Assembly (NCBI GenBank): GCA_963383645.1
Contig: OY726560.1
Coordinates: forward strand, 151,490,546-151,554,545
Direction: 5' to 3'
From: Muscardinus avellanarius
Lineage: Eukaryota > Chordata > Mammalia > Rodentia > Gliridae
DNA length: 64,000 bases
In this document: piece by piece, positions 44,906 to 56,905 of the stretch
Position numbering within the stretch: the stretch's first letter is position 1
Layout of the letters: each line of letters starts with the position of its first letter
The notes under the pieces: generated by a model
Databases searched by the model: none
Told to the model about the DNA's origin: nothing
Seen by the model: only the letters and a program-made list of their open reading frames with translations
Program-made: the position numbers and the translations under genes

Positions 44906-45329
44906 TTCTTCCTTTCTTCCTTCCTTCCTTCCTTTCTATATTTCTCTTTCCATCTCCTCTTAACAATGGCAATCCTAATGGGTGTGATGCACTGTTTTTT
45001 CTTTTTCTTTTTGAAACATGCCTTGCCCACCCAAGGCCTCACTCAGCTGCCCTTTGTGTTGTTGGGGACAGGAGAGTGGCTGCTGACCGGGTGAGTTTCC
45101 CAGGGTGACTACTGGCGTGGATGGAAGCAGAGCTGAAATTCTGCCCCTGGGGTGCTTTAAAGACTGACAGAGCACACAGAAAACTATGTGAGTTGTGTCA
45201 AACTGGCTAATACATTCAAGCTCAGTTTTTACAAAATCTCTGACAGAATAGTATTATGCAAAAAAATAAAAATAAAAAAAATCAGACCTAGATGTTAACC
45301 TCCGTACAGATGTTACTTTTCAAATTCTT

Positions 45330-46650
45330 TTTTTTTTTTAGCTGAATTTTTGTTTAATATACCCAATTATAATGCTCAAGAAAACACACTTTAGATTTAA
45401 AGATACACATGGATAGAGTGCAGGGATGGAAAGAGATATTCCATGTAAATCAAAAGACAGCAGAGGTGGCTATATTTAGACAAAATAAACTTTAAGTAAA
45501 AATTGTCACAAGAGACAAACAAGAACATTATATGACAGAAGGGTCAGTCCTCTAAAACTATACAATAATTGTTAATATATAGGTGTCCAACATGAGAATA
45601 CCCAAATATATAAAACAAATATTAACCAAACTGAAGGGAAGAATAGACAGCAACCCAATAAAGGTAAATTTCTATACCCCATTTATAATAAGGCACAGAA
45701 TATACATATAGAATATACATATAGAAGATCAAAAATGAAATAGAGGACAAGAACACTAAATCAAGCAGACTCAACAGACATATAAAAACATTTCACTCAG
45801 GGGCAACAGAATACACACAATGAAAGAAATTACAACCACAAAGTGGATCAGTTGCACAGCCATCGGAATGGCTCCACTGAAGGTGGGAGCTGAAGGAGAC
45901 ACACCAAACACTCTTGCACGTCTGTTTGTTTCACTTTGAACCTCGCCTTGACATATACTTCCAATGTATCAATAGAAGTATTAAAAATACAAATTTTTTG
46001 GAGGTTGGGGATTAAATGAAACTCTCATACATTATCCGTGGAATTGTTAATTAGGATAACACCTAGGAAAACTGACATCTAGTAAGAAGGAACAATTCTA
46101 TATCTGATGGTTCAGCAATTTTATTCCTAATCATACATATTTAAACTTGTAAACACCAATACGAGGTCTAGAAATTATACTGATATTAGTTATAATGTCT
46201 ATAAGTGGGCTGACCCCAATGTTCATGAGTAGTAGAATGGATAGATTGTACCATGTCCCCACAGTAGAATCCTATGTAGCAATGGGATTTAATAAGTTAT
46301 TGTTATGTACAAAATAGGAATAACTCAAATTATTGAGCAAAAAAAGTCAGATGCCAAGGAACCCATACTATTTAATTTTCATTTATACAATGTTCAAAAA
46401 CAGGGAAATTTCAGTCCTTGGTAATAGAAGTATGAATTGGGTGCCTAGAAAAGGGGTTCCTGGTGGCTTGGAGGAAGCAGAAAGAAGACTTTGGGGGTGC
46501 CGAAGCTGCTTTACATCCTGATGAGGCGGTAACATAGGCATTTCCCCTTTGGGACTGGCATGCTGTGGAGACAGTGAAAACATGTTAGTTATGCCACGGC
46601 TACATAAAAAGTAGCTAAGCATGTCCTTGAAGATGCTGTATTGCCCTGGC
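45330..46650 (+). mobile_element. Ancient L1M-type ORF2 and 3' region, sense
   Basis: Sense ORF2-like text such as 'aagagacaaacaagaacatt', 'acaaatattaaccaaactga' and 'tctataagtgggctgacccc' runs in order with internal deletions. Heavily decayed. Confidence 0.6.
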
Positions 46651-46664
46651 ACATCATCACCTTT

Positions 46665-47495
46665 GTTTTTTTTTTTATTAATTTATTTTTTATTGGTGTA
46701 ATGTATTCATACATCATAGTGGTATAAAGAAAATACTTTTGTGGACATACATGCACATCTCACCCAGTTAGCCCCTACCCGATCCCCACCCCATTCCCTC
46801 CCCATCCCTCCTTCCCACGCTTGGCTTACTGGTTGACATCCAGTATTATAGCAATTTATACAATATTAACATTGATAATCTCACATAACAGTTTCATTTG
46901 TCTGGTACCAAACTTTTGATGACTTAAAGATAACATTTCAATATTTCTTTTTGCTTTCTTTCTTACCAGAGAATATTTTTTCTTTTTTTTTTTTAGGTGA
47001 AACTATCATACATTTATTTATTTATTTTTCAGAAAAAAATCTATCCTGATATGGAATATGGACTCTAGATACCCAAAACAGTCTCAAAGAAGAACAAAGC
47101 TAGAAGATGTATATTTTCTGATTTCAAACCATATAAAGCTACAATAATTGAAACAGTGTAGTACTGTTATAAAGGCAGATATATAAACCATTGGAGCTAA
47201 TTAAAAGCCTAGAGATAAATTCTTCCATACATTGTCAAGTTATTTTTGACAAGGTTTCCATGAACTTTTGGTGGAGGAAATACTAGTCTTTTAACTAAAT
47301 ATTGTTGAAAAATAATAATAAATGAAAAAGAATAAAATTGGACCCTTACCTAACACATATACAAATATTAACTCAAAATAGATAAAAGACCTAAATATAA
47401 ATCTTAATACTATAAGCTTTTAGAAGAAAATCTGGGTCATAAAACCTCACAACATTGAAATTGGAAGTGATTTCTTGGATATGATTTCAATGGCA
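46665..47495 (-). mobile_element. ORF1-only LINE (HAL1-like), copy C, 5'-truncated
   Basis: Minus-strand element with the same 3' end, A-rich linker and captured antisense L1 ORF2 segment as copies A and B. It matches 2670 to about 3495 almost base for base in layout and stops abruptly at about 47495 before reaching ORF1, as in ordinary 5' truncation. A T-run at 46664-46676 is its poly(A). No clear target duplication was found. Confidence 0.82.
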
Positions 47496-47509
47496 TCAAA
47501 TTCTTAAAA

Positions 47510-47800
47510 ACTACCTAAATGTGTTTTTATACTTTTATTGGTACCTTTGTGATTATATATCACAGCGAGGTTCAACCGATCCAGGCATATGCACACACAG
47601 CCTTAGTGCGTTCCAGCCTGCTCCCTCCTCTCCTCTCCTAGTGAGATTGGTGGCTTTCTCAAAAGAAGAAGTCCAATTGGCCAACAAACACACACAAAAT
47701 GTTAGACGTTGTTAGCAATCAGGGAAATGCAAATCAAAACAACACTGGGGCGCCATTTAACTCTAGTGAGAATGGCAGTCATCAAGAACACCTCTCAAGG
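47510..47800 (-). mobile_element. Inverted, truncated old L1
   Basis: About 47521-47650 is an antisense L1 3' end. About 47655-47790 switches to sense ORF2 text ('gggaaatgcaaatcaaaaca', 'agaatggcagtcatcaagaa'). This head-to-head form matches twin priming, as at 144-1117. Confidence 0.6.
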
Positions 47801-48962
47801 TTTAATGACAATTTTTAGCAGTGTCACATGTTTGCTAAATATAAAGCAAGAGCTGCAGACTGGTCTGTACTGAGCATGTCTAAAATTGGGGGTGTTTGTT
47901 TATTAATTGTACCTCTGTCCTTGCCTTGAGTACAAAAGTAATCAGGGCTTTCCATTAAGCATCCACGTATTGCAGAATTAAGTCACGTAGGAACTGAAAG
48001 CCCTTCATATAAACCACTGCTGATGACTGGTGTACAATCTTCCAAACACTATTTATATGCATACTAATTTTTCTTGGAAACATTACCGAAGCATAGAGCA
48101 GCAGGATGGTTTTTAACAACTGTACTTTTTATTTACTGTGACGTCCCAGGGAATGGGCTCATCAGCCTGTTTTTCTTGCAAGAATCAAAGACTAGAGCCA
48201 GAACCAGGGTTGCAGAAGGTTGAGCCTAGAGAAAGCCCCGACTGAGGCCACAGATGGTGGCGTTCCTGGAGAGAGAATCTGAGGCCGAGGGGCTCACACA
48301 TGCTTCAGCTGCAATTCTGCTCTTCTGAGATTTCTTACTTTCGTGGTGTTTGTTGCTTTTGAAATGTTTGCTTTCGTGAATCATGATTCTGGTGATGACA
48401 GGTTTTCCAATGCTGGCCTGTCATATGCTCAGAAATAGACACAGGATGGCCTTAGAGAGTGCCAAATTGAGGGACCTGGCTCTGCCCTGGCGCTTAGAAA
48501 TTAAAACCCTCTGACAAAGCTGGGGACCTTGTTCCTCGGCCTCAGCCCTCAGATGCATCTGCCGGTGACCCAAATATGATGCACCTTCCTTCCCTGCATT
48601 ATTTTAATGTTTCTGTTCTGTGGTCTGTGCTGACGGCCTGTTCTGATACACGGGGAATTCTAATTGTTCACAAGAGTTATGTTCTGTCATGTCATTGGGG
48701 ATATTGAACCAGTAAATATTGAACCATTGCTCCCAGGAGAAATATAGGGCAGGTTCTTGTCAGCCTTCGGGCTTAAGTGTCCCATCAGCCAATTAATAAC
48801 TTAAATAATGTGTGTTTCTGCTTAAAGACACTTTATTTAACATGTATCGTTGACTCATTAACATTGAACTTTTGGCCCAGCAGTATTATAACCTATATCT
48901 GTATAAAGCTTCTCAGACACACATATTTTCTCCATAAAATACAACATAACCTTCTCATCCTT
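47801..48962. other. Unique sequence, no gene seen
   Basis: No long frame and no recognised repeat. Includes TGACGTCA-like and AT-rich stretches of unknown meaning. Confidence 0.5.
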
Positions 48963-48977
48963 AGAAACTCAAGACAG

Positions 48978-49192
48978 GCCGGGCGTGGTGGCACATGCTT
49001 GTAATCCCAGCGCTTGGGAGGCTGAGACAGGAGGATCGCATGGGTTCGAAGCCAGCCTCAGCTACTTAGTGAGGCTCTCGGCAACTCAGTGAAACCCTGT
49101 TTCCAAATAAAATATAAAATAGGTCTGGGAGTGTAGCCCGGAGGTAGAAAGCCCCTGGGTTCCACCCCCAGTACCACAAAAAAAAAAAAAAA
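48978..49192 (+). mobile_element. B1/ID-type SINE, young and complete
   Basis: The best reference copy in the window: 'gccgggcgtggtggcacatg' A-box region, 'gggttcgaagccagcctca' B-box-like stretch, right monomer with 'gtgtagcccggaggtaga', and a 15-17-base pure A-tail. Perfect 15-base target duplication agaaactcaagacag (48963-48977 and 49193-49207). Confidence 0.97.
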
Positions 49193-49252
49193 AGAAACTC
49201 AAGACAGAATTTCAGCTATTTTAAACAATCAAATCAAGAACAGAAAGTACAA

Positions 49253-49583
49253 TGGCCAGGTGCAGGTTTGAGGACAGCCTCATCAACTTAGTGAGACCCT
49301 CAGTAACTCAGCGAGATCCTGTTTCAAATAAAAGAAATAGGCTAGGCGTGGTGGTGCACGCTTGTAATCCCAGTATTCGGAACGCTGAGACAGGAGGATT
49401 GCAGGTTCACAGCCAGCCTCAGCAACTTGGTGAGGCCCTGTTTCAAAATAAAGGAATAAAATAGGGCAGGGGGTGTGCAGCTCAGAGGTGCCTCTGGATT
49501 CTATCTGCAGTATCACAAGAAAGAAAAAAGTACTAGGAGTATAGCTTGGAAGTAGAATGCCTCTGAGTTCAATTCCCAGTATA
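49253..49583 (+). mobile_element. B1/ID-type SINE, deleted and interrupted by another SINE
   Basis: Left and middle parts lie at 49253-49338, lacking the first about 60 bases of the dimer body, and the right part at 49531-49583. A complete second SINE separates them. An (AAT)n-like tail follows. Confidence 0.8.
49341..49530 (+). mobile_element. B1/ID-type SINE nested in another SINE
   Basis: Complete dimer from 'ggctaggcgtggtggtgcac' to 'gcagtatcac' with an A/G tail, inserted at the A-rich middle of the host SINE. Confidence 0.85.
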
Positions 49584-49699
49584 CCCCCCAAATTAAAATA
49601 ATAATAATAAAAAAAGAGGCACAGCAATATGAAAACCACGACAGAGAGGCATTGCCTGGTTCTGTCTCAGCTGGGAGTGTGTTACTGAGTGGCTCAAAA

Positions 49700-49872
49700 T
49701 TTTTTTTTTTTTTTTTTTGCAGTAGCTGAGGCTATCTATGAACCATGATCCTCTGGGGATGGAACCCAGGGGCAATTCTACCTCTTTGCCACACCCTCAG
49801 CCCTATTTATATTCTTTATTTTAAAGCAGAGAATGCTGGGATTCCAAGGGTGTGCCACCAGGCCAGGCCTGA
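49700..49872 (-). mobile_element. B1/ID-type SINE, antisense, internally rearranged
   Basis: T-run at 49700-49717, then right-monomer, middle and left-end pieces out of the usual order ('gctgaggctatctatgaacc' precedes 'gggatggaacccaggggca'). Confidence 0.65.
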
Positions 49873-52264
49873 AGGCATTTTTAGCAGGGCTCCAGGTTCA
49901 CGTGCTGGTGAGGGCGAATGGATTCTGTATGTAACTTTGCCCAGCCAGTAAGATGACAAGAATAACCTGGCAACGTTTTCAGAGGCAAAAATATCCCAGA
50001 ATAGAACTACAAGGCCACATTTACTGTGAAGCCACATTACTTTTTAGAAAACTTAGGGAAGACCTAGCATACGGGTACGTTTAGGCAACAATTTTTAATT
50101 GTAGTGGGAAACGATCGATTCAGCCTTTGTTATGATAATATCAATTAATTGGGGGATTTCCTCAGTTTTCCTTCTCATGAATATGAGAGAAGACACCATG
50201 GTTGGGCTGGAGAGGAAACGACCTTTCTGAGTAGGCGGGTGAGAAAGCCATCAAAGGACATCCTGAAATTCATACTTTTACCGTATTTCTAATTAACTTG
50301 GCCCGGTTCCCATTGGAAGAGGAAGAAAATCCATACTGTGTTAGAATGCTTGGTTTTTTTTTCTCCAATCAGAGCCCCATTTGTCACTGCCAGATGAGAA
50401 GTGAAAAGGTCATCTTCTCACTTTGAAATTTCTGAATCATTTAGGAGCTAATTTGTACTGCTAATTACTACCTTTCACTTCTGTAATTATTTTGAATTAT
50501 TGTCATCCTGCTACTATTAATGGGTAAGGCAGGGGACAATAAAATATGGCTCTTAAGATTCAATTGGTTAGCCTGGCAAATCGAGCCACTTGGGTGTGGA
50601 AAGATTTGCTATTTCAGCTTTGTTGGGTTGTTGACAAAAAGAGAGAGAGAGAAAAAAAAAGAAAAAAAAAAGAAAAAAAACCCCTGCATATGAAACATTG
50701 TTTGCATTTTTCCACTGGAACTACTCTTTACTAATATTTTGTATGGCGATCCTCTTTCTGGCTGAGAACCAGCAATAATAAAGGTAAGCACACTGCCTCT
50801 GCTATTCTGATTGCTCTTGTGGTCCCCTGATATACCTAAAACACCTGTAGGCTTAATTAACTATCCACAGACCTTCTGGAATCTGCTCACCAGCCTGCAG
50901 CCAGAGAGCTTTGGAGTAATATTGGTCAAAATCTGAGAACTAATTAGACGACATCTTGGGGAGACTTTCGATGTCATGGTTCTGGAATGATATTTCTGAG
51001 AAGGTGGTCAGGTCAGCCTCGCTTTTAAAGAATTTTGGTGAAATTTTACAAATTGATCTTAGGCCCTCTGTCACATTGACGGGCAGTAATAAGCGGCTGC
51101 AGAGTTTGTTATCTCAGATTTTCTTAAGCTCTAGCTAGAGCATGTATATTGCTTCCTTTAAATATAAAAGCTCCTTTCATTCTTCAAAATGCACTATTTC
51201 TGAGCAGGTGCTCCTAGGAAGCCCGGCATTTTACACATCCATGGGCTACCTACCACCTTGCCAGAGTATCTGATTGCACACATGGTTCTTGAGGCCTCTG
51301 AAAGTTTGAGGTGGGGGTGTTTGAACCAAACCTTTTCTGCTTGGTAATTTTGGCCAGCGCAAACCCTTCTCATAACATTTGCTGTTGTTCCTTAATGACT
51401 TTTGTTGATGCATTTTATGCATACTCGTAGATTTGACCCAAATGCATTGAGTTGCCCATTACTAGGTACGAATGGGAAGAAAACTTTGGTGGAGATTTGC
51501 CAAGCAGAGGTCTGAAAGTTAGAAAATTGGAGAAGTAGTTTGGGGCACGTTGGATGTGATTGGGCCGAAGGGTTCACATGGTGTATCCTTCATTTCCTGT
51601 GGGGCAGAGGTTACAGCAGCGGAGAGCGTATTATCTTTGATTGTTTTCCAGCATTATTCATTACCATCTGTCAGCTGCGAGAGGCCTTATGATGATGTGG
51701 CATAAGTATAGGACTTGGAATAATGAATATAATAGCTACCATTTATTATGCTCATGCTTCCAAGCTGCTGCTGCGCTCAGTTTTTTACATGCATGGTCAC
51801 ACTCCCGTCCACCTTACAGAGAAGGCAGCTGGGTAAGCCCTACACAGTCTCACAGCCAGGAGATGGCACTTTGTGAACTCGGACTCCAGTTGATCTGTCT
51901 CAAGGCCCATGTTACCAACCATGTGCTGCTATTTCAAGAGGTCCAGAAAAGTTCTTTGGGTTGCAGGAAAGTGAGTAGTCAGGTTGTAAATAATGAAATG
52001 AAGGCTCTCGTGTGTCTTAGAAAAAAAAGCAAGCCACGTTGAGGAATAAAGGGCTTGAATTTGCTGCTACTGTGCATGTAGGTCTTCTGAGCATCTCCCC
52101 TGGGGCTCCTGGGGCAAGAAGCTGACATCAGTAACCATCCCCCTCTACCTGCTCACCTGTGACACTCAGTCCAACACAACTGTGCCTTTCTCAGCAAAAA
52201 CAGCAAACAGAAAAAAAAAATAGGTCCCCAAATGTTAAGTATTTTAAACATCCCTAAAGGAAAT
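49873..52264. other. Mostly unique sequence, possible conserved non-coding DNA
   Basis: No coding signal. 50080-50160 and 50430-50540 hold AT-rich TAATTA/ATTAAT motifs and little repeat content. A purine-rich tract lies at 50638-50681. A MIR relic lies at about 51725-51915 ('aatagctaccatttattatg', 'acagtctcacagccaggaga'). Confidence 0.4.
51725..51915 (+). mobile_element. MIR relic
   Basis: Landmarks from 'agctaccatttattatgctc' through 'cagccaggagatggcacttt' follow the MIR 3' half. Confidence 0.65.
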
Positions 52265-52265
52265 A

Positions 52266-52266
52266 G

Positions 52267-52306
<40 letters not shown>
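52266..52306 (+). repeat. (GT)n microsatellite
   Basis: About 20 GT units. Confidence 0.97.
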
Positions 52307-52308
<2 letters not shown>

Positions 52309-52366
52309 ACAGATTCAGGTTCTATTGGAACATTTCTCACTATCTTTCACTTTCTTTCCTTTTTTT

Positions 52367-52555
52367 TTTTTTTTGGTGGTATTGGGGTTCCTGGAAACCC
52401 TTCTACCTCCGGGCTACACTTCCAGACCTATTTCATATTTTTTTATTTGGAAACAGGGTCTCTTAAGCCAGCGAGGCTGGCTTCGAACCTGCGCGATCCT
52501 CCTGTCTCCACCTCCCAAGCACGGGGATTACAAGCGTGTGCCACCATGCCCAGCC
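52367..52555 (-). mobile_element. B1/ID-type SINE, antisense, recent
   Basis: Little-diverged copy. Target duplication cactttctttccttttt (52348-52364) against cactttgtttccttttt (52556-52572), one mismatch. Confidence 0.94.
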
Positions 52556-52934
52556 CACTTTGTTTCCTTTTTAAAAACAGAAAAAAAAAATATACATATT
52601 AAATCTCACTCCTGCTCACGTGAGAATACCTGGCACACCAATTGCCAGTATACATGGTGACCAGGCAGGAGGGCTGTGGTTGGAGGGTTGACCTAGCTCC
52701 CTGACAAGTGCTTCCATTAGACTGCAGTGCAACCCAAGGCCTGCTGTTTCCCTTGAGGGCTGTCATGGATGACCTCCATCTCTGGGGACGTTTTTACATC
52801 TGGTCGTGTGAGCTGGGCTACTGGGTGGCCCTTGGACTGTCCTGTGTTTCATTCTAGAAATATCTCCATTCCTCTTTCTCTTCTCTGAAGACCTAGTATG
52901 ATTATTTCAATCAGTAAATAATGTTTCCCTCTTT

Positions 52935-53010
52935 TTTAGAGTGGGGATCAAACCCCAATCCTTGAGCACATTAGGTAAGTGCTCTGTCCCTTAACTGTAT
53001 CCCCAGTCTG
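52935..53010 (-). mobile_element. ID-type SINE, antisense
   Basis: The complement reads 'gactggggatacagttaagg', 'acagagcacttacctaatgt', 'gattggggtttgatccccac', a diverged tRNA-Ala-like ID element. Confidence 0.65.
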
Positions 53011-55707
53011 TCGTTCCCTCTCCCTCCTCTTTTTTTTTTTGCCTTGGCTGGCAGGAAGCTCAAAGCTAAATTTTATACCCAAAGCAGTCATCATTTTATA
53101 TTAAGCTTCTTGGAGAATGCTCTCTACCTCTCTTTCTTGGGATTACAAAGTTTCTGATTCTATTTGTAATTGTCTTATGCAGTATGTATCTTTGATTATA
53201 AACTTTCATTCTTTTTTTGTAAATAGATAAAAGGGGAAAATTTCAGTGGAAAATTAAAATGAAAACTGTGGAAGGGGTTCATCTTAGTTATTCTTGCTTA
53301 GGGTTGTGACACTTAGCTGGTGTCACAGTATCCTTTCTGGGTTCTTTAAGCTGCACCTTTGTAAGTAGCACTGTAATGGTGTGGGTATAGAATGTCCTTC
53401 TAGCCCTCATGGAATCAAGGTAGCCCTTCCACAGTTCCATGGCAGTGAAAGTGCTGACCAGAACAAATACCTTTGCAAATAAACCCTTCTCCCAATCTCT
53501 ATTCTGAGAGCACTATTTGTGGCTCTGGAGGCCCTGGTGACATTGAAGCCAGTTTCATCCCAAGATTCTTGCTGAGTTTTCCTGAGGAAGGACAGAAGGG
53601 GCAAGTGTCTTCAGATGAACTCACTGTCCATGTTTACCGCTCTTATTTTTCGGACCTGTGGCAAGTTGGACACAAGGGGGTTTATCAAGGTTTCAACACT
53701 GGTGTCTTTGAAGGGTGAGTTTAGGGCTTGGTGCTGGGGCAAGGGAATCAAGCAAGGAAGATGGCATGCCCACAAGTTGCAAACTGCAGTGAGTCCAGCT
53801 GAAGGAAGACTCACTGGGACAGTTGAGGATGAGTTTCCCTGTCCTATCAGCAGAGTACTTGGGGGAGACCAGTTCTTAACACCGCTGCTATGCATGATTG
53901 GATCAGGGCCACCTTCATTTTTGTATTTGATGATCACTAGATGACCTTTTTCTTGTTCTCTCTTCACCTCTCAAGAGGATTGTCCTCTATCTGGGTCATG
54001 GTGACCAGCTTTCCCCCTGGTTCTCCTGCAAAATAATATCCATGCATCAAGCATCAGTCAAGAATCTCCTACCAGAGTGAGGCAGGGACACTGGGACTCC
54101 CTCCTGCAGGGTTTTCCAACCCCAGCCAGCCAGCAGAACCACTGGAGCGCTTCTGGAAATCTGCGTTTATCTGTTACGGAAGATCGGAGCCAGAGAAGAC
54201 TTCAAGATTTTGACCTCCCAGTTCCCGTTACTATAGAAATTTTCAGGAGTCTTGCCACAATTTGTAGGATGTATCAGAAGAGGTAGAAAAATTCCAGCTT
54301 GCATCTGGGTCCAATCTCCTCATTTTAAAGATTGGAAAATCGGAGGCCAGAGAACAAGACCATACCCTGAATTGTCACAGCTTGGGTCGGAAGCCATGAC
54401 CTGCGCCAGCCTGCCTCCCCCAGGTGTCTCAGGGATAACAAAATGTGAGATGCAGGCTGCTGAGGCCGACACCAGACACGCTGCAGGTCTCAGCCTGCTC
54501 TGCTCTGGCCGGCACGGCAGACTGCTCTCCAGTTTGGATCTGGGAAGGGGAAACTCCTAATTCTTTTTACTTCTGATCCCTATGGCACATACAGATGGGA
54601 CTCCTGGTTGCAGGAGCCAGGCCCACCTCAAACTGCAACGAAAAGACCAAAGTCTATAACATGGATGGCAATGGGTTTAAAATGGTCCCCATCGAATCCT
54701 GTCACCTTTTACAATTTGTGTTTCTGTTGCCTGATATTTCTCCTTTCTAGCCATCTACTATATATGTTACTGAACAAAGTAGAATCTTGTGGAAAAGTGA
54801 AGAAAATGACCTTTGGATTAAACTCTTGGAATACCTATGCTTTTCAAAAAGGATAATGTTCACTGGCTAATGATATGTATTTGTTGAGTGGATTTTATAC
54901 TGTTAATGAGGTGAATAAGAAGAGCTATTTTTTTTAAAAGGCACTAGCTATGAATATGATATGCATATTTTGGGAAATGAAAGGGCTTTATTTTGATGTG
55001 AAATTGAAATGTGAGGATGCCAGGAAGAAACAGAGATAACCCCACAGACCCCTGGTGTGGCATAAATGTTGCTGCTGGTGATTGAAAGTTAAATGAGTTT
55101 GAAATAAGAATAATTAGTTTTATTGCTTCCTAGTTGAAGAGAGAAGGAGTGCGGGAGCTCCATGGAACACCGGGGGCTTTGTGGGTTAGTTGTAACAGAT
55201 TTCCAGAAGTGTGATTTAAAATCGGATTTCATATATTAAAATTTAAGTGCCCTGGATAGAGCAGTTCTAATTTCAATTACTTGTGCCTTTGCAGTCCAGT
55301 ATGGTGAATATTTAATGGCTCTTTTCGCAGGTAACATATATTCGCTTCACTTGCCTGGCTGTGTCCCGTGGGTATCTGTTTTCTCCATTTGAGAAGCTTG
55401 TTCAGAGCACAGACTCTCAGTATCTGGTTTCCTCTGTCACTGAGCCTGGCATTTCCCAGGAATTGGTTAAGGCAAAGACATCACTCGGATGACTAAGAAG
55501 AAGGGGTGTGGTACTTCTGGGTACTGGCGTTTCAGATTTAATAGTGGAGTGCTTACTTCTCTGGGTGTGTTACTGGACATCATTCATCTTTTTCTGTGAC
55601 AGTCTCTTCTCTAGTTAGCTAGCTTTAAAAATAATTCTGTGCAAGTAGTTTTAGAATTGTTCTGATTATAAAAATAAAAATGTTTATTGTAAATAATTTA
55701 GAATTCA
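53011..55707. other. Mostly unique sequence, no gene seen
   Basis: A MIR relic lies at about 54300-54420 ('aatctcctcattttaaagat'). Opposite-strand frames of 109 and 118 codons around 53611-53967 overlap each other and lack recognised domains. 54900-55330 is AT-rich. Confidence 0.45.
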
Positions 55708-55762
55708 GCTGGGGGTCTAGTTCAGTGCTAGACTGCATGTGTAGCATGCATACGGCCCTGCA
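55708..55762 (+). mobile_element. ID-type SINE, 5' part
   Basis: 'gctgggggtctagttcagtg' to 'gtagcatgcatacggccctg' matches the ID 5' part. A SINE with an ATT tail interrupts or replaces the rest. Confidence 0.6.
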
Positions 55763-55774
55763 TTTATTTATTTA

Positions 55775-55823
<49 letters not shown>

Positions 55824-56010
55824 TTGGTGGTACTGGGGTTCCTGGAAACCCTTCTACCTCTGGGCTACACTCCCAGACCTATTTGATATTCTTTTTTATT
55901 TGGAAACAGGGTCTCTTAAGCCAGCAAGGCAGGCTTCAAACCTGCGCTCATGTCTCCTGTCTCCGCCTCCCAAGCGTGGGGATTACAAGCATGCATCACC
56001 ATGCCCAGCT
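55775..56010 (-). mobile_element. B1/ID-type SINE with (ATT)n tail, antisense
   Basis: An ATT repeat (55775-55824) is followed by the complement of the dimer, ending 'caccatgcccagct'. Little diverged. Confidence 0.92.
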
Positions 56011-56905
56011 CCAAATACTTTATATATATTTGCTGATTATTTTTATTTAATATCTTTTTATTTCATTTCCTCATTTACTGTCTTATTTGCTTTTTTGGTA
56101 TTAAGTATTTTGAGTTCTTTGTGTATCCTGGATGTGATTCCTCTCTCAGAAGAGTAACTGGCAGGGATAGTCTCCCATTCTGTTGACTCTCTGGATGCTC
56201 TTGTTTCTTTGCAGAGCAGAAGCTTTTTAATTTGATGACATCCATTTATTAATTCTTTCTCCTATTTTCTAAGCTATAGAGTCTTCCTGAGCAAGTTTGT
56301 TTCCTGTGCCTATATGTCGGAGTGTTGCTCCTATGTTTTATTCAAGCCATTGCAACATTCCTGGTCAGATTCCAACTTAATTTACTTCAAGTAGGGTATA
56401 TAGTTTTAAAACTGTATACATACTGGTATACAGTTTTCATAGCACCATTTGTTGAAGAAAGTGGCTATCTTTCTTCTAATGTGTATTTTTGGCACTTTTG
56501 TCAAGGATTACATGATCATATCAGTGTGGGTTTATTTCCATATCTTCGATTCCATTGATCTGTATAGCCATTTTATGCCAATACTATGCTGTTTTTTTTT
56601 ATTACTATAGCTCTGTAGTATAATTTTAGATTGGATATTATGATGCCTCCAGTGTTTGGGGTGTAAATATTTACTATCATTATATCTTCTTGTTGGATTT
56701 TTCCATTTGTGAGTATGAAGTGACCTTTTGTCTCTTCTGATTAATTTTGGCTTGAAATCTGCTTTATCAGATATGAGAGTAGCTGCTCATGCTTGCTTTT
56801 GGGTTTTATTTGTATGGAATACCATTTTCCATCTTTTTACTTTCATCTTATGAATATTTTGCCCATGAAATGTCTCCTGTAAACAACATATGTTTGGTCC
56901 TATTT

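Noticed and set aside
52232..52660. Open frame of 142 codons starting with a Cys-Val run
   Set aside because: It reads through the GT microsatellite and an antisense SINE.
53611..53967. Opposite-strand frames of 118 and 109 codons
   Set aside because: They overlap each other almost completely, and neither shows a domain or exon-like boundaries.
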